From the NCBI RefSeq assembly GCF_963675165.1, contig NC_087393.1:3229502-3293501 (forward strand): a DNA stretch of 64,000 nucleotides, written 5' to 3'. Source of the DNA: Halichondria panicea (lineage: Eukaryota; Porifera; Demospongiae; Suberitida; Halichondriidae). The first letter of the stretch is position 1; the number at the start of each line of letters is the position of its first letter. A model generated the notes under the pieces. The model ran no database searches. It had not been told where the DNA came from and saw only the letters and a list, made by a program, of their open reading frames with translations. Of this stretch, positions 1 to 46,625 are shown piece by piece. Both the position numbers and the translations under genes were made by a program.

Positions 1-36
1 CCTGCACTAAATACAACAGGCTATAATCAAGCTGAC

Positions 37-34052
<34,016 letters not shown>

Positions 34053-34370
34053 CTTTCTTGATCTCGTTGGTGGTAGACTATGCTGGTTCTTTAAGCTCTG
34101 TATTACTACTGTACAGCTAACTTGATCATGAAGTGGTTTGTGTACAGAGTGAGGAATTGGAAGGGAGCTAGGTTACGTCTATATATTATATGCTATAAGC
34201 TAGCTATATTAGCTATATACTAAATGTTTTACAGTGTGTAGGAAGCCACATGCAAGAGGTTCGGTATTTCCCCGGGAAAGTCCCATCTATAAATTCCTGT
34301 TTTGATGTAGATCTATCTCATCAGGAATGTTAGACTCTATGTTATGGTTACAACATGGGCATGAGGTATC

Positions 34371-36267
34371 TATAGCCCTGTTTACACGCAAAGTAATGCA
34401 CATTGTAATCCAGATTAGATAATGCGCATTAGTGCGTTTACACAGCCACAAAGCCAGTTGTGGTTTTATGCTGTGTAAACAGTCTGAACCGGATTAGTAA
34501 CCTCATGCAAAGTGCTTCAATTGGAAAAGAAGTAAGAATCTTGGAAAGAGGACCTTATGTAACAGTTTGGAGTGATCTAATGGCTCACAATAATAAAGTA
34601 AGTCAGTATGATAGTAGATCTAATGCCTGAGGCCTCCTGTGTTCTGAGCATGCCTATATAGTAAGGCCTATTCATTGCTAAGTTACCAAATCCTGCTCAT
34701 AAGCCTATATGCTTTGCTTTGCTTGCTATTATGGATGTTGTTATTGTATCTGTTGGTTATTTAATGACGACAAGAAGTACTATGCTTAGACAACAAGCTG
34801 TAATTAAAAGTAAAAAGAATTCAGCAAGAAGAAGAACTCGTTTTTATGAGAGACAGGCTCAAGAACGTTTGCTGTTTGCTATGACAATGTCTTTAGCAAC
34901 AGCCAGAATGTCCTCAACACCAAGAACTATCTGAACAAGAGAAAGAAGTTCTCAGTGGTGGGAGCGGGTTGTAATGGAAACGTTTACCCATCAAGACTGG
35001 ATGCACAATTTCCGAATGAGCCGAGAGACGTTTTTATTCGTCTGCCAGGAATTAAAATCTATTGAAAAAAGAAATACCTTGATGAGGAAAGCCATTCCAC
35101 TCCAAAAAAGGGTTTCTATCGCTCTATGGTTTCTCTCCACCAATTCTGATTTTAGAACGATTAGCCATTTGTTTGGTGTCTCTAAAGCATCGGTTTGCCT
35201 CATAACCATAGATGTGTGTATGTGCATTGTTGACCATCTACTTCCTAAGTATATCCGTATGCCTTGTGGTGATGCATTGAAGCAAGTGGTGGCTGGGTTT
35301 AAAGAGAAATTGGGGTTTCCACAGTGCGTTGGAGCAATTGACGGTACACATATACCTATAATCTCACCACAAGAGTGCCCAGCCGACTATTACAACAGAA
35401 AAGGTTGGCATTCTATCATTCTCCAAGGATTGGTCGATCACAATGGTCTTTTCATGGACATTTACGTTGGCTGGCCAGGACGAGTCCACGATGCAAGAGT
35501 TTTCTCCAATTCCTCACTGTTCAGAAAAGGTCAAGAAGGATCATTGGTACCCACTTTGACGGAGATGATAGAGCAGTGTGAAATTCCACTCGTGATTCTA
35601 GGTGATCCGGCATATCCACTTTTAAAGTGGCTCATGAAGGCCTATCCCGACACAGGACGTCTCACCCTTGAACAGAAGACTTTCAACTATCGCCTTAGTA
35701 AAGCTCGAGTGGTTGTTGAGCATGCGTATGGTCGTTTGAAGGCTCGATGGAGATGTTTGATGAAGCGTAATGACACCAATATTTGTGATATACCTAACAT
35801 TGTCTCAGCTTGCTGTGTTTTGCACAACATCTGTGAACTTCGAGAGGAATCATTTGATGACGAGTGGATTGAGAGTGACTCATCATTTAGTATGATTAGA
35901 CAGTCGGCATCTGACTCAGTAGATATTAGTGGTGACCAGATAAGGAGTGCATTAACACAATATTTCAGTACATGATATTAATGTGACGTATAATTATAAT
36001 TATATGTAATAAGGACTGTAATACTATGATTATAATTATAACGTTTGATGATTGAAGTTAGTAATTCGAGTCTTGGTTAAATGATTGTGATGGTGGCGGG
36101 AAGTACTGTCATGGCTGCTGTATCATCTGTCCAAGCATTTGCATCATCTGTAGTTGATGTGCCTGTTCCTCCTTTCTTCTCACGTCTTCTAATTTTCTAT
36201 CTTAGACCTCGTTAGTAGTAATGCGCTTTACAATGCGCATTAGATGCTGCGTGTAAACAGGGCTATA
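34371..36267 (+). mobile_element. PIF/Harbinger DNA transposon, about 1.9 kb
   Basis: Terminal inverted repeats GCCCTGTTTACACGC (34375-34389) and the exact complement GCGTGTAAACAGGGC (36249-36263), each flanked by TATA, which is either target duplication or part of the ends. The element interrupts interspersed repeat G, whose intact copy is at 17880-18718. It encodes a DDE transposase (next entry). It lies 319 bp upstream of the RNF213-like start codon. Confidence 0.92.
34719..35975 (+). pseudogene. Harbinger transposase (HARBI1/DDE_4 type), interrupted by one in-frame TGA
   Basis: Main frame 34974-35975 (333 aa) has the DDE_4 superfamily pattern: WMHNFRMSRETF near the start, an HTH-like block SHLFGVSKASV, the first D in CVGAIDGTHIPI (D123), the second D in YVGWPGRVHDARVF (D173), LGDPAYPLL, and a final E in RVVVEHAYGRLKARWR. 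The same frame continues upstream through WWERVVMETF and the basic segment ARRRTRFYERQAQERL to an ATG at 34719, with a single TGA at 34932-34934. So this is either a once-longer protein with one nonsense change or two exons with a small intron removing the stop; an AG lies at 34950-34951. Harbinger elements usually also encode a Myb-like protein, and I do not see one. Confidence 0.85.
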
Positions 36268-37107
36268 AGCCAAAGCTCGAGGGATGAGGGACACTATAAC
36301 CATAGATACCTAATGCACATGTTCTAACTGATTTAGATCCCAAAACCTATTGGCTACTAGAAATGCACTAGCTTAGCAACAGTCAACCTATATAAACAGC
36401 CAACCTAGCAACTGCATCATTATTCTTTTGAAAACTACACAGCCAAAAATCCACAGGTCCGTTTCAGGCCGTTAGTTGAAAAATATCTGAAGTTGGAATC
36501 TCTGTGTCTCTCCTAAGTCTGTGGTCTCTATTCAAGTCAACCCTGTTCCTCCACCTGGACAAAATTATAGTCCTAGCTAGCTCCACCCACAAAACAGAAA
36601 CATCCAGCTCCTCCCCCAGTTTTGCAGCAAACAAGCCCAGCACACTTCCCAAGAAAAAAGCGGCTCGTACTACTCTCACAAAGCGAAAGGAAGACACCTA
36701 AGCTATAATTTGCAGCAAACAAGCCCAGCAAACGAGCGGCTCCTATACTACTCTTGAAAAAAGCGAAAGGAACTTTAGGAAGAAGCCAAAGCTAGAATCC
36801 AGCACTTCCATACATCCAGCTCCTCCCCCATGCAGCCTTGCAGCAAAAAAGCACAGCACACTGCCCAAAAAACGAGCGTCTCCTACTACTCTCGAACAAA
36901 GCCAAAAAAAATAAACTAGAGCTTCTCTCTTTCATTCTAATTCTGTAATTATAATTACTAGACAAAGCATCTAGCTACAATAATTTTTATGTTATTACAT
37001 GCATGTGTATCTTCTTGTAAATCACAATACAATGTTGTAGTTTGTAGCCCAGAGCAATCTATAGTACCGGTACTATAGCTCATAGTTCCCTGCTAAGTAC
37101 ACTCAAA
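36268..37107. repeat. Interspersed repeat G, right part of the interrupted copy
   Basis: Resumes AGCCAAAGCTCGAGGGATGA and follows 17910-18718 to TAGTTCCCTGCTAAGTACAC with small differences. The left part is 34351-34374. Confidence 0.85.
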
Positions 37108-37112
37108 TGGGA

Positions 37113-38420
37113 TCTAAATAATAGTTATAGACTGAGTCCAAGGTCCAAGGTCTCTATGGGGTTTTGAGACCTGAAGGCCCGAGGCTGTAGCATCTCGAGC
37201 GTAGCGAGGGTGCTACTAAAGGCCTGAGGGTCTCAAAACTCCATAGTGACCGTTGACGAGGCCTATAACTGGTTTAGAATAGTGCTAAGCAAGCTAGGCT
37301 ATATTAACACAAAGAAGACTCTGAAACCAAAAGTTTCTACAAGCCTCAAGCAACGTTAAAGCTTTGCTCTGGCTAGTCTACATAAAAAAACTCACATTGA
37401 TGAAGGCAGTTTCTGTTTCTTGAGAATCACGCATTGCAAATAAAAAGTTGCTATTGTCATAGTAGTTAGCTCTGCACTAGAGTACTAGCTATTGTAGCTG
37501 CAAGAGAGAGATAAAAGCTGCAAAGCGGCACTGCAGAACGCAAAACTTAAAAAAAAATTAATTTTTAATGATGCACTGTATCATCGTTACTATGACTTCA
37601 ACATAAACTGTGTGATGTTGCCATGTTCCATACATGTTAATCTTGACATCATCTTGCCTGTAGGCATAATCAGTATAATAGACCTACTTAGAAGACCTCA
37701 GGTCCATAAGTGAAATAATGGACCTCTCAGTGACCTATCAGATTGCAGTATTACTACAAGCATTTTCTAAATAATAGTTATAGACTGAGTCCAAGGTCTC
37801 TATGGGGTTTTGAGACCTGAAGGCCCGAGGCTGTAGCATCTCGAGCGTAGCGAGGGTGCTACTAAGGGGCCTGAGGGTCTCAAAACTCCATAGTGACCGT
37901 TGACGAGGCCTATAACTGGTTTAGAATAGTGCTAAGCAAGCTAGGCTATATTAACACAAAGAAGACTCTGAAACCAAGAGTTTCTACAAGCCTCAAGCAA
38001 CGTTAAAGCTTTGCTCTGGCTAGTCTACATAAAAAAACTCACATTGATGAAGGCAGTTTCTGTTTCTTGAGAATCACGCATTGCAAATAAAAAGTTGCTA
38101 TTGTCATAGTAGTTAGCTCTGCACTAGAGCACTAGCTATTGTAGCTGCAAGAGAGAGATAAAAGCTGCAAAGCGGCACTGCAGAACGCAAAACTTTAAAA
38201 AAAATTAATTTTTAATTAATGATGCACTGTATCATCGTTACTATGACTTCAACATAAACTGTGTGTTGCCATGTTCCATACAAGTTAATCTTGACATCAT
38301 CTTGCCTGTAGGCATAATCAGTATAATAGACCTACTTAGAAGACCTCAGGTCCATAAGTGAAATAATGGACCTCTCAGTGACCTATCAGATTGCAGTATT
38401 ACTACAAGCATTTTCTAAAT
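37113..38420. repeat. 653-bp tandem duplication
   Basis: Copy 1 starts at 37113 and copy 2 at 37766, in direct orientation and nearly identical; differences include one 7-bp CCAAGGT-type unit and small indels. Each copy starts with a hairpin (GGTTTTGAGACCTGAAGGCC against GGCCTGAGGGTCTCAAAACT) whose loop has CTCGAGCGTAGCGAGGG. Each also carries a short piece resembling the core of repeat family A. The segment is non-coding, between the RNF213-like gene and CEP131. Confidence 0.9.
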
Positions 38421-38639
38421 CATGTGGAAACTTCTTAAACAGTGTCTAAGCATTTTAGATCATAGCAACCATGAGTATTTAGCCAATCAGATTTGAATGT
38501 TCTTATCTAATCTTTGCTACATGATTTTCTAAGTGAAGTACATGATTTTCTATTGAAGTACATGATTTTCTAAATTGGATAGAACATTTCCTCTAACCAA
38601 TCAGATTGCAGTATTTATGACAAACATGATCTAATCTGC

Positions 38640-38716
38640 AATAGACTCGCTGGCTACTCCCATCATCACTATCTTGAGGATTCTTCATGATAGTGATGAT
38701 GGGAGTGGCCAGCGAG
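38640..38716. repeat. Hairpin, about 33-bp arms
   Basis: AGACTCGCTGGCTACTCCCA ... CACTATC pairs with GATAGTG ... TGGGAGTGGCCAGCGAGTCT across a 16-nt loop. It lies about 100 bp beyond the CEP131 stop codon and could fall in its 3' untranslated region. Confidence 0.85.
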
Positions 38717-38811
38717 TCTAATTCTGCAATTTTCATGTACATACTTGTGGCAGCTCTGATACAATCTAACGGCCTACAATGACATGAATATACCATACAT
38801 ACAACAAGGAA

Positions 38812-41800
38812 TCATTTCTTAATCAGTTGTTTTCGTTGCTGTTCTAACAACATTTCAAGATGGTCAGCTCGTTTTAAAGCGGACTCGTATTGTTCCCTGA
38901 GACTCTGCAGGTTGCCTTCCTTCTTGCTAAGGGCTTGTTTGACCCTGTCGTGAACTGACTGCATTTCTTTGTCCTTATCTCTACCGACTTTCTCAACATC
39001 AACCTTGTGTCTTGCTCGTAGCTCACTCCTTTCTATCTTCAACTCTTTGTTCTCCTCCTCTGTGCGCACCAGTCTGAAGAACACATAGTTGTATTAAAAC
39101 TAAGTATGACTTGATGTCCAATACAGAGAATGTGAAAAAGTACTGTTTAGCGATTTACTTTCGAGAAAAAATGTTGCAGAATAGAAATTTGCGGATAGAG
39201 ATTCAAATGACCACACCCCTACAATAGAAAGGTCTACGAAGCGTTACAGTAGCCACCTGAGCAGGCAATCTATAGCGAGAGTACATGTACTGTATATCTT
39301 CTAAATTATCTAACACTTCTATTACCCCGGACACTCTTCTAGGCAATTTTCATTGTTCTAATACAACAACGGACACTCTGGTGCTTTAATAATACCATGA
39401 AAAAGTTGAGCAGCGTAGCTTTATAGTCGGCCAGTAAGAGTGCTGCAGTTAAATAGCTTTGAGGATTTATAGCTACATGTAGTTTTAGATAGCTTGTGCA
39501 ACTATTCAGCCGCACACTGTTCTATTAAACTTATTTCGGACACTTCGCGTGCTCTATAAAAATATACCCGGACAATTTCCAAAAGAATAATTTTTGCTGT
39601 CCAACAAATTAACATAATTATATGTATAATGGTACATGAACGTTGCAGTAACCACCAGTTGCACCAGCTGCATGTACAACCGTCATTATGATTATAATTA
39701 TATACACACCACCACATTAATAATTATTTACCTATCAGCAAACTCTTGTCTCACAATGTCTGCTACACTGTCTCTTTCTCTGGTGAGCTTAGAGGCCACC
39801 TCACCCACTCTCTCAACCTCCTCCTGCTTCTGTCTCAGCAGTGACTTAAGACGAGAGAGCTCCCCCTCGCACTCCACCACCTGTGTCTGTGTACGATTTG
39901 TGGGCAATTATACGAATGATTTGCACATTGGTTTAAATATGCGTTCAATGCGCCTGCATAGACCTGATGGGTATTACCATATAGCGGGTGCGTTTCGAGG
40001 GTATACAATTTCGCGGATTGACCGTTAAAACGAGTTTCGTGGAATAGCAGCCTTTCTGCATGCATGCGATATTATATTCGTGGGTATAATGTTCGCGGTA
40101 CATGCGAAAACCGCAAACATTTATACCCTCGAAATATACACGCTAATACGGTATTTCGCGGTAGTACGGTACCGTACAACAAAATTGAGCGCACGGTGTA
40201 CGTGCACATCAGTTGTGTACCAGCAATGGATGATTTATATAACAGCATGCATGCAGTCAGTCATTCATTGCTGTTGTGGAGGAGTGAACACATGTAAGTC
40301 GAACACTTTGTAGGGAATAAAAAGACTACATGTAGACTACATGTATTTAATATGTACCTAGACAAGTAATAGGTACTACATGTACCTAAGGAGAGTAACT
40401 ATTATACACATTGTACAATCACGTACTTCTACCATCCCTACACGGTATGAAAACCCCCTGTCCCTTTCCCTGAAATAAACCCTGGTGTTACATAACACCA
40501 AGAGTATGTAAGAGAAGATCGAGTGTCGAACTACTGATACATTGTAGCTCTACACAAAAACTATGCACAAAGTAACATGACTTGCACGTGATGATCGAAG
40601 TATTGTAAAATGGTTAGTAATTGGCTAGTAAATGTTAACTGTGACGATTTAGGGGTGTTGTAATCGAACAATGAGATCTGACTCCAGCTAGTCGTTCGTG
40701 TTCAACGTTCAGAGCTGCTCACTGCACACTGATAGGCGACAATATCTTAACAAAAAATTATCTAAATAGAGACAATAGTCGGGTCGATCCTCGAGTTTCA
40801 TTTAGTGGAGGGGCAGAGGTGAACCTTCCCCCAAAATGCTCAACTCCCCCCCCCCCCCCCCAATTTTGTAGAATAATGACATCATCACATTAGTATAGAC
40901 AGTACTGCCTATGTGTGCAGCATGAAACTAGATCTACTGTGATGCCAGAGGAGGTCCGACACGAGTACTTCGATTAGGCTAAAATCGGTCGTATGAAGCA
41001 ATGATTTTAACGTTGCACGTGACCAAGCCTAATCAAGCCTAATCGAGATACTTGTGTCGTACCTCCTCTTGTGATGCACTTAGTATGCAATAGGGGGTGC
41101 AGTCAACAAATATAGGAGTGGCCAAACATTTTGCAGCGTGTGTAAACCTTCCCCCCAAACTTTTAATCCTAGATAAAACCCTGGCTTATGCTTTTTACTC
41201 AGTTAACAAATTCTGTGCTTTGCGTAATGGATGCGTAAGTTTGCAAACATAATTAATTGCGAGTTGCTCATGTCAGGATGTCACGTTACTTTGTGCGCAG
41301 TTTTTGTGTAGAGCTCTTTCTTATATACTCTTGATACACACACCTTTAGGCTGTTAAATTTTTCCAGTGTGGAACGTTCTGACCTCTCGACCTCTCTCAG
41401 CTCTGTCTCATATTTTTCTCTCACCCTCCTTACACGAGCCTCTGCTGCTCTCTCCATCTCCTCACGTGACGCTGTAGTCTCCTCCTCTAACCTTATGATG
41501 ACTAACTCTATCTCCTGCACAGGCAGAACAGAAGATACAGTGGTGTCAAAAAGTTGCGTACATAAAAATACATACTTGCTTTTACAGGGAGGGTGGTTCA
41601 AGTTTATTGTGTTCCAATAAACTGCTCAGTGTACACAATTCACCTTGTCTCTCTCTCGTCTCAGCTGGTCTCTTAAATCCCTTTCTTTGGAGAGTATCAT
41701 CGCTTCTTGTTTCTTGAGCATGTTCTCTTCCCATGCCTCCTTCTCCACTTTTGACCGTTCAGTGAGATCTTTGCTTTGGCAGCTGTGCCTCCGCTCGAGT

Positions 41801-44176
41801 TCAGTCATCTGCCGAGCATGCTCAAACTTGAGCTCTTCCAAAAGGCTGCATAATTACATTCCATGACTGTTGGTTTTGAGTCCATTCTACATGTACATGC
41901 CAGTACAATGTAAGCAGTACATGTACATTATTACATGTATGTGCAGTGTACATGTAAATGCACACCAAGATAATCGTAGACCATAATACTATTCCTGTGT
42001 ACAGTGGAAAGTACAAAACACACCGTATATAGCGGGTAAATTTGGCAATTTTTAATTTGACAATTATACCGCATGATCGTCATGACTTCGTGCGATAATA
42101 TACAGGGACTGAGATCAAGCTTACACATGGCGATTTATAATTTTGGCAACCCTCATCTTGATTTGCCAAATTCACCCGCTATACGTTATATTATGTACAT
42201 GCACGAGCACTGTACATCACCGTCATGTAGTATTCGTACCTCTTATTAGACTGTTGCATGTTATCAATCTTCTGGTCAATGGAGACCTTCTGTTGATGAA
42301 ACTGATCGGCCAGTCTGTTCTTCTCCTGCTGCACCTCAGCAAACAGCTTCCTTCTCAACTGCTGGTAGTTCACCTCCTCTTGCTCGGCCATCTTCTCGTA
42401 TCTGAACAAATGGGTGTGCATGCATATCAGTTTTACATGCAAACATCGAGCCAACAAAAGTATGGTTAGGGTAATGGATCCTAAAGCAATTTTACAGTAC
42501 ATGTACAGTGCCTGTAACCTAGGGAGTAGAATACAAACATTTGTACTTAAGTGTATCTTGAGATTGCAACATTTCTAAGAAATGATGCTGACACCATTGT
42601 GTAGGTGAATGAATAAGCTACAAACATATTCAAAAATATTTCTCTAAAACATTGTTATAGTGGAAAATCATTTAGGTGAAAACGGGGATGATTGTAAAAA
42701 AATGTATGTAACATCAATTATCTCTGTAAGTAAAATGTTTCTAGAAAAATTGCTTCTACCAAAAGATAGACAATTTATTAACAATTACATGTGTAAAAAA
42801 AATTAGACCTTAGCCGAAAAATTTACTTAAAATCTCTCCCTAAGCGAAAAGGCACCCAAAAACACACATAATGGAGTACGAAACAGCGTGTGTACTTATG
42901 TAACCGATTTTAATTCATGCATATGTTAGCTCAACTATCCACTGATGTTAATGCCAGAGTTCCAGACCTTAGCCGACAACGGTTGGTGTTTTTCCTCCCT
43001 AAGCTTTTGCTCACTATCATAATAATTTGTTGCTGTTGTAAAAGCAACCACATACCCACCACCTTAGGTTGCCATGGAAACATTTTTGGATATGTTGAAG
43101 CTCAAGCATTCACCTACACTTTGGTATCATCAAAATTTCTTAGAAATGTTTTAAGGTCAAGATATTCACAAATGTTGTATTCTACTCCCTAGGTTACAGG
43201 CACTGTATTGTGGTGGTAGAAATAATAATTATGTGTTTTGGTCCATTTTAAGGATCCGAAAACAGTATGAGGTACGTACTTATTAAACACTGCGTTCTTA
43301 ACGTGATTGTACAAATGCCTCGACTAAACGCCGATTATAGTTAGCCACTCGCACAAATAGTTTGTATCGCGCATAAACTTCTAGCACTACGGTATGTAAC
43401 ACAGCAACCATTTCTACGTAGAGAGACCCACCTTTGTCTAGCCAGTTCCCGCTCATGAGCACAGGCTTGCTCTTTTTCCTCTGCACATTGCGCTCTCAGC
43501 TCCTCCATCTGCACTACAAATCTCCTACTAGCTCTCTCATCAACCTGCAACATATCTGCCTCGTGTACAGCCTTCAGTTTCTGTACTTCTGCCTTTCCCT
43601 TGGCAATGATTCGCTGAATCTCAGGCTCTAAACTTTTCACAGTAGCTTCCTTGATTCTCTGTGTCTCATCGGACTTCCACTTTTCTCTACGAAGTTTCTC
43701 AGCAGCTGCTGTGACTTGTTTGAGTTTGGACATTTCAGATGAGTTTTTCTCTTCTAAGGTTTTAACGTTGGTTTTATACTTCTTGTCTAGTTCTCTCAGC
43801 TGCTTCACAAGTTGCTCACATCGCTCACTGAGAACCTTCTTGTCATCTATCAGCTGGAGAGAAACATTTAAGGAATAAAAAACAACAACTGACAGCTGGT
43901 GTAGAAGTGTACAATAGTAAAAATGTATATCCAACCTGATCAATGAACGTTTGATGCCTCTGAATCCTCGACTCATACTCTGTTCTCAAGAGCTCCACCT
44001 TCTTCTGTCCATCTTTATCCATCTCCCTAGCGTGATAGACAGTGAGCTCTCTCTGCTGTGTCAGTGCTTTCTGCATCATCTCAATGGTTTTGTTCTTATT
44101 GTCCAACTCTATGCGCTGGGCCAGAATGGTGGTGGTAACATCGCTGGCTGCAGCTGTAGCAGCTTCTAGGGAGGCA
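38812..44176 (-). CDS. CEP131: CEP131 C-terminal half: continuous coiled coil
   Basis: Exons 5-11 (about residues 557-1125) are almost wholly heptad-like, rich in E/K/R/Q/L, and align in order with vertebrate CEP131 from the FIDQLIDD block to the end. This half mediates satellite and centriole association in the family. Introns here contain a 704-bp MITE (42504-43207) and two hairpin MITEs (42020-42188, 39972-40152). The final exon ends KQLIKK then TGA. Confidence 0.92.
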
Positions 44177-46625
44177 CTATGGAAAGAAAATGTTTTATAC
44201 TCTCTTGTGCTCAATGTTTAGCCCTAATTACTTTAGGGCACATGTATACATACGTACATTGTATATGTGTGTATACATTCACTGGCATTGTATGAGCATC
44301 ACTGTGAATGGTACATGTAGATGAAAAAGCCAGTACATGTACATGCATGTACAATACATAATTATGCTGGCATAAATTATCTTTACCGTCCTAGCAATGG
44401 AGATATTTTCCATAACTCACTCAGGGTTTTGCCTACTACTTGTTTCCAAACCCGCAGTTGTCAGGGTACTCCTGGCAGACCGAGGGGTGCCTCCTGCCGT
44501 TGTGGAGGCCTTGGTCTTTAGTTCAGCCCTGGATTGTGCCAACTGGGAGAGTAGGTCTTGGTCAGCCTTTTCCATCTCATCCAAGTAAGCAAGGATGTTG
44601 CCTAGTTTACCCTCTGAAAGATTTGCTGAATTAGATAGAGGACCATTTACAGCAGGTGGGGCTAGTTTCTGGAGGTTTTTAGCAGATAAATATGTTCTGT
44701 CAGAGCAGGCCTGGTCTTTGGTTGAAGCTAGGGGTGCTGGAACTTCCTCCAATAGCTTGAGCGTTTTTAGAATGTCATTGTATGAGTTGCCCTGTTTATA
44801 ATCACTGTCAGCCAAGTGCATAGGTGAGCCTTCAGTCAATTGTGCAGGTGAGCTGTGTGTTGTAGAATGAGTTGGTACTGGTGACTTCAATCTGCTACTG
44901 CCGGCCTAAGAGTGGATGCAACATTTTCATAATTATGATAATAAGTCGCGCTCACGAGACTAAATAATACTTGGTACGCGATTTAGAAGCCCATGCAAAG
45001 GGCTGGTTGCAGTTTCTCGAAGTTATACATATAATCATTGCATGTAGAAGTCAATGCCAGTCTTCTTCGTTTCAAAATACATTGTACCTGGAAGAACTCC
45101 TTAATAATTTCATCGGGATCATCAGGAGATTTGTCCATTTTGGCAACGATTTTTTTTGGTTGCACAGGCTTCTTACGTGTTGGCTTCTTGACCTTACCAC
45201 TTGCTTGCAGTAGGGCCTAAAACATGGAAGGGAAGTACATAACTGTAGCTTTTAGCTTGTAAGTACATTTCAATGCAAACACAACATTATAAAATTTAAC
45301 ATAGCATGTTCATGAAGCTGGTACACTCACTATCTCCTCTTGTGCAATTTTCTCCGCTCTCAACCTCTTTTGTTCCCTTTTTTTGTTGAGCTCCTCAATG
45401 GCAGCTTTCCTGGCAGCTTGCATCTTGGCTTCCCTGCGTTGTTGCTTCTCCATCTCTTTACTCTCATCTTCCAACAATTCCTGAGCCCTGCTCCGACTCA
45501 ATTCATCTTTCTTTGCCTGCAGCACACTCTGCACGCTGACAAGTTGGGCTGATCGAACTCTTCGATACCAAGATTGGATTTTGGTTGCAGCCACATTTTC
45601 ATCTGTTGGCTGATGCTCTATTCGAGTGGGAGGAATTGAGCCGGTATTTCCAAGAATTTGTGGCTGAAGTAAAATAGTATTCTCTGGTTTTGAAGAAGGG
45701 GCACATTCTAAATTGAGTGTAGGTACTATAGTGTTAGGGGTATATGTATGTGTCTGGTTAGCTCCAAACTTGGCTGCTAGTTTAGGTCTGCAGGGTTTAC
45801 GTGAATGGTCTTTGGGTTTTTCAGAAGTAACACCTGTGGACTTAACTTCTCTCTCACTTTGATTTGAACTTGAATCATCATGACTATGGTGGAGGGTAGA
45901 TAATTGGCTGAGAGGTCCGGGAGTGAGTGGTTTAACAAGAGCTCCAATGTCTTTTAAGAACTGATCAACATCAGGTGATAGAGACCCAGATGATCGATCA
46001 AGGTCAGTGCTGTTTTCTAAATGTCCAGCAATATTGAATCCTTTCTGATAAACATCAGGGGTCTGCTTACTCGCACGTTGGAGATCAACACTTTGATGTG
46101 TGCAATTCCTGGATCTAGAGGTTGTGGAGCCTTCCTTAGATTTCTTTGAATGTCTAACATGCCTCATAACGGAGGTTGGTTTTTGAGAATCTTTTTGTAG
46201 CGATGCTTTCACCTTGGCTGAAGAGGAAGGTCTGTGATGGAGAGGCAAGGAAGACAGACTGCTTACAGAAGAACGAGCACTAAGTGATCGGGATGCCAAC
46301 TGGATGGGGCTGGATTTAATCTCTAGACCATGATGAAAAGAGACAAAAGGAGTAGTGTCACTGCGAGCTGACATGCTCCTGACAGACTTGCTTCGAGAGT
46401 CTGAGGTCATAGGCCTAGCCTGAGGGGATTTAAAAGGTATGTAACGAAGGCCGGTTAAGGACAGGCGAGATGGTTGTACTGTGTGTTCGTAACCATGGTA
46501 ACCAAAGCCATACACATTACAATGTACGTACGTACGACACAAATGTTAACTAGAAAAGCTACTACCTTGTGTATGTAGGTTTGATGAAATTTTTTATCAG
46601 GCTGCTGAGAAGTTATATGCTCCAT
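38812..46625 (-). CDS. CEP131: CEP131/AZI1 orthologue, 11 coding exons, 1125 aa
   Basis: CEP131 is a centriolar satellite protein needed for ciliogenesis and centrosome integrity. Exons: 46566-46625, 45331-46419, 45088-45216, 44421-44905, 43936-44176, 43432-43853, 42240-42401, 41644-41845, 41344-41514, 39732-39886 and 38812-39073; all phases agree and the sum is 3378 nt including TGA. Length is close to the human protein (about 1080 aa). Diagnostic blocks: an IQ motif AATKIQSWYRRVR, NILAYLDEMEKADQD, IQRHQTFIDQ joined to LIDDKKVLSERCE, KARREKW-like LRREKWKSDE, LEPEIQRIIAKGKAEVQKLK, VRQEFADR and the terminal KRADHLEMLLEQQRKQ. The start ATG is the only one giving a phase-0 entry into exon 2. Exon 10 has two in-frame acceptors 6 nt apart. 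Confidence 0.93.
39972..40152. mobile_element. Hairpin MITE in CEP131 intron 10, ATAGCGGGT ends
   Basis: Left end ATATAGCGGGTGCGTTTCGA with GGGTATA; right end TATACCCTCGAAATATACAC then GCTAATACGGTA. The ends are inverted imperfect repeats. Related ends flank 42020-42188. Confidence 0.7.
40947..41069. mobile_element. Short foldback element with AGAGGAGGT ends
   Basis: AGAGGAGGTCCGACACGAGT at the left and its near-complement ending GTGTCGTACCTCCTCT at the right; arms about 35 bp. Shares its terminal motif with the 30403-30834 element. CEP131 intron 9. Confidence 0.75.
42020..42188. mobile_element. MITE in CEP131 intron 7, TAGCGGGTAAATTTGGCAA ends
   Basis: TATAGCGGGTAAATTTGGCA at the left pairs with TTTGCCAAATTCACCCGCTATA at the right. 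Related ends appear in the CNOT3 intron at 49975-51022 (ACCCGCTATACAGTA). Confidence 0.8.
42504..43207. mobile_element. MITE, 704 bp, mariner-like ends, in CEP131 intron 6
   Basis: Perfect 30-bp terminal inverted repeats starting TACAGTGCCTGTAACCTAGG. Internal segments (GACCTTAGCCGA-AA, TCACCTACAC/GTGTAGGTGA, TTTCTAAGAAAT) are also arranged symmetrically, so the element is a long imperfect foldback. The outer TA on each side fits a TA target duplication and the CAGTG terminus fits Tc1/mariner. Non-coding. Confidence 0.85.
44421..46625 (-). CDS. CEP131: CEP131 N-terminal half: disordered region and IQ motif
   Basis: Exons 1-4 (residues 1-556). Residues 21-290 are serine-rich and low complexity. 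The IQ motif (residues about 297-312) may bind calmodulin-like proteins, and a basic helix follows (MQAARKAAIEELNKKREQ). Exon 4 ends after the conserved block KLGNILAYLDEMEKADQDL. Exon 2 is entered at 46419 through the AG at 46421-46420; an upstream AG near 46474 would shift the frame. Confidence 0.88.

Noticed and set aside
37113..38420. CRISPR-like or satellite array
   Set aside because: Only two long copies, no short regularly spaced repeats, and a eukaryotic context.
46420..46542. Extending CEP131 exon 2 upstream to an ATG at 46542
   Set aside because: The stretch includes intron sequence; an acceptor at 46420 joins in phase to a 20-codon first exon starting at 46625.
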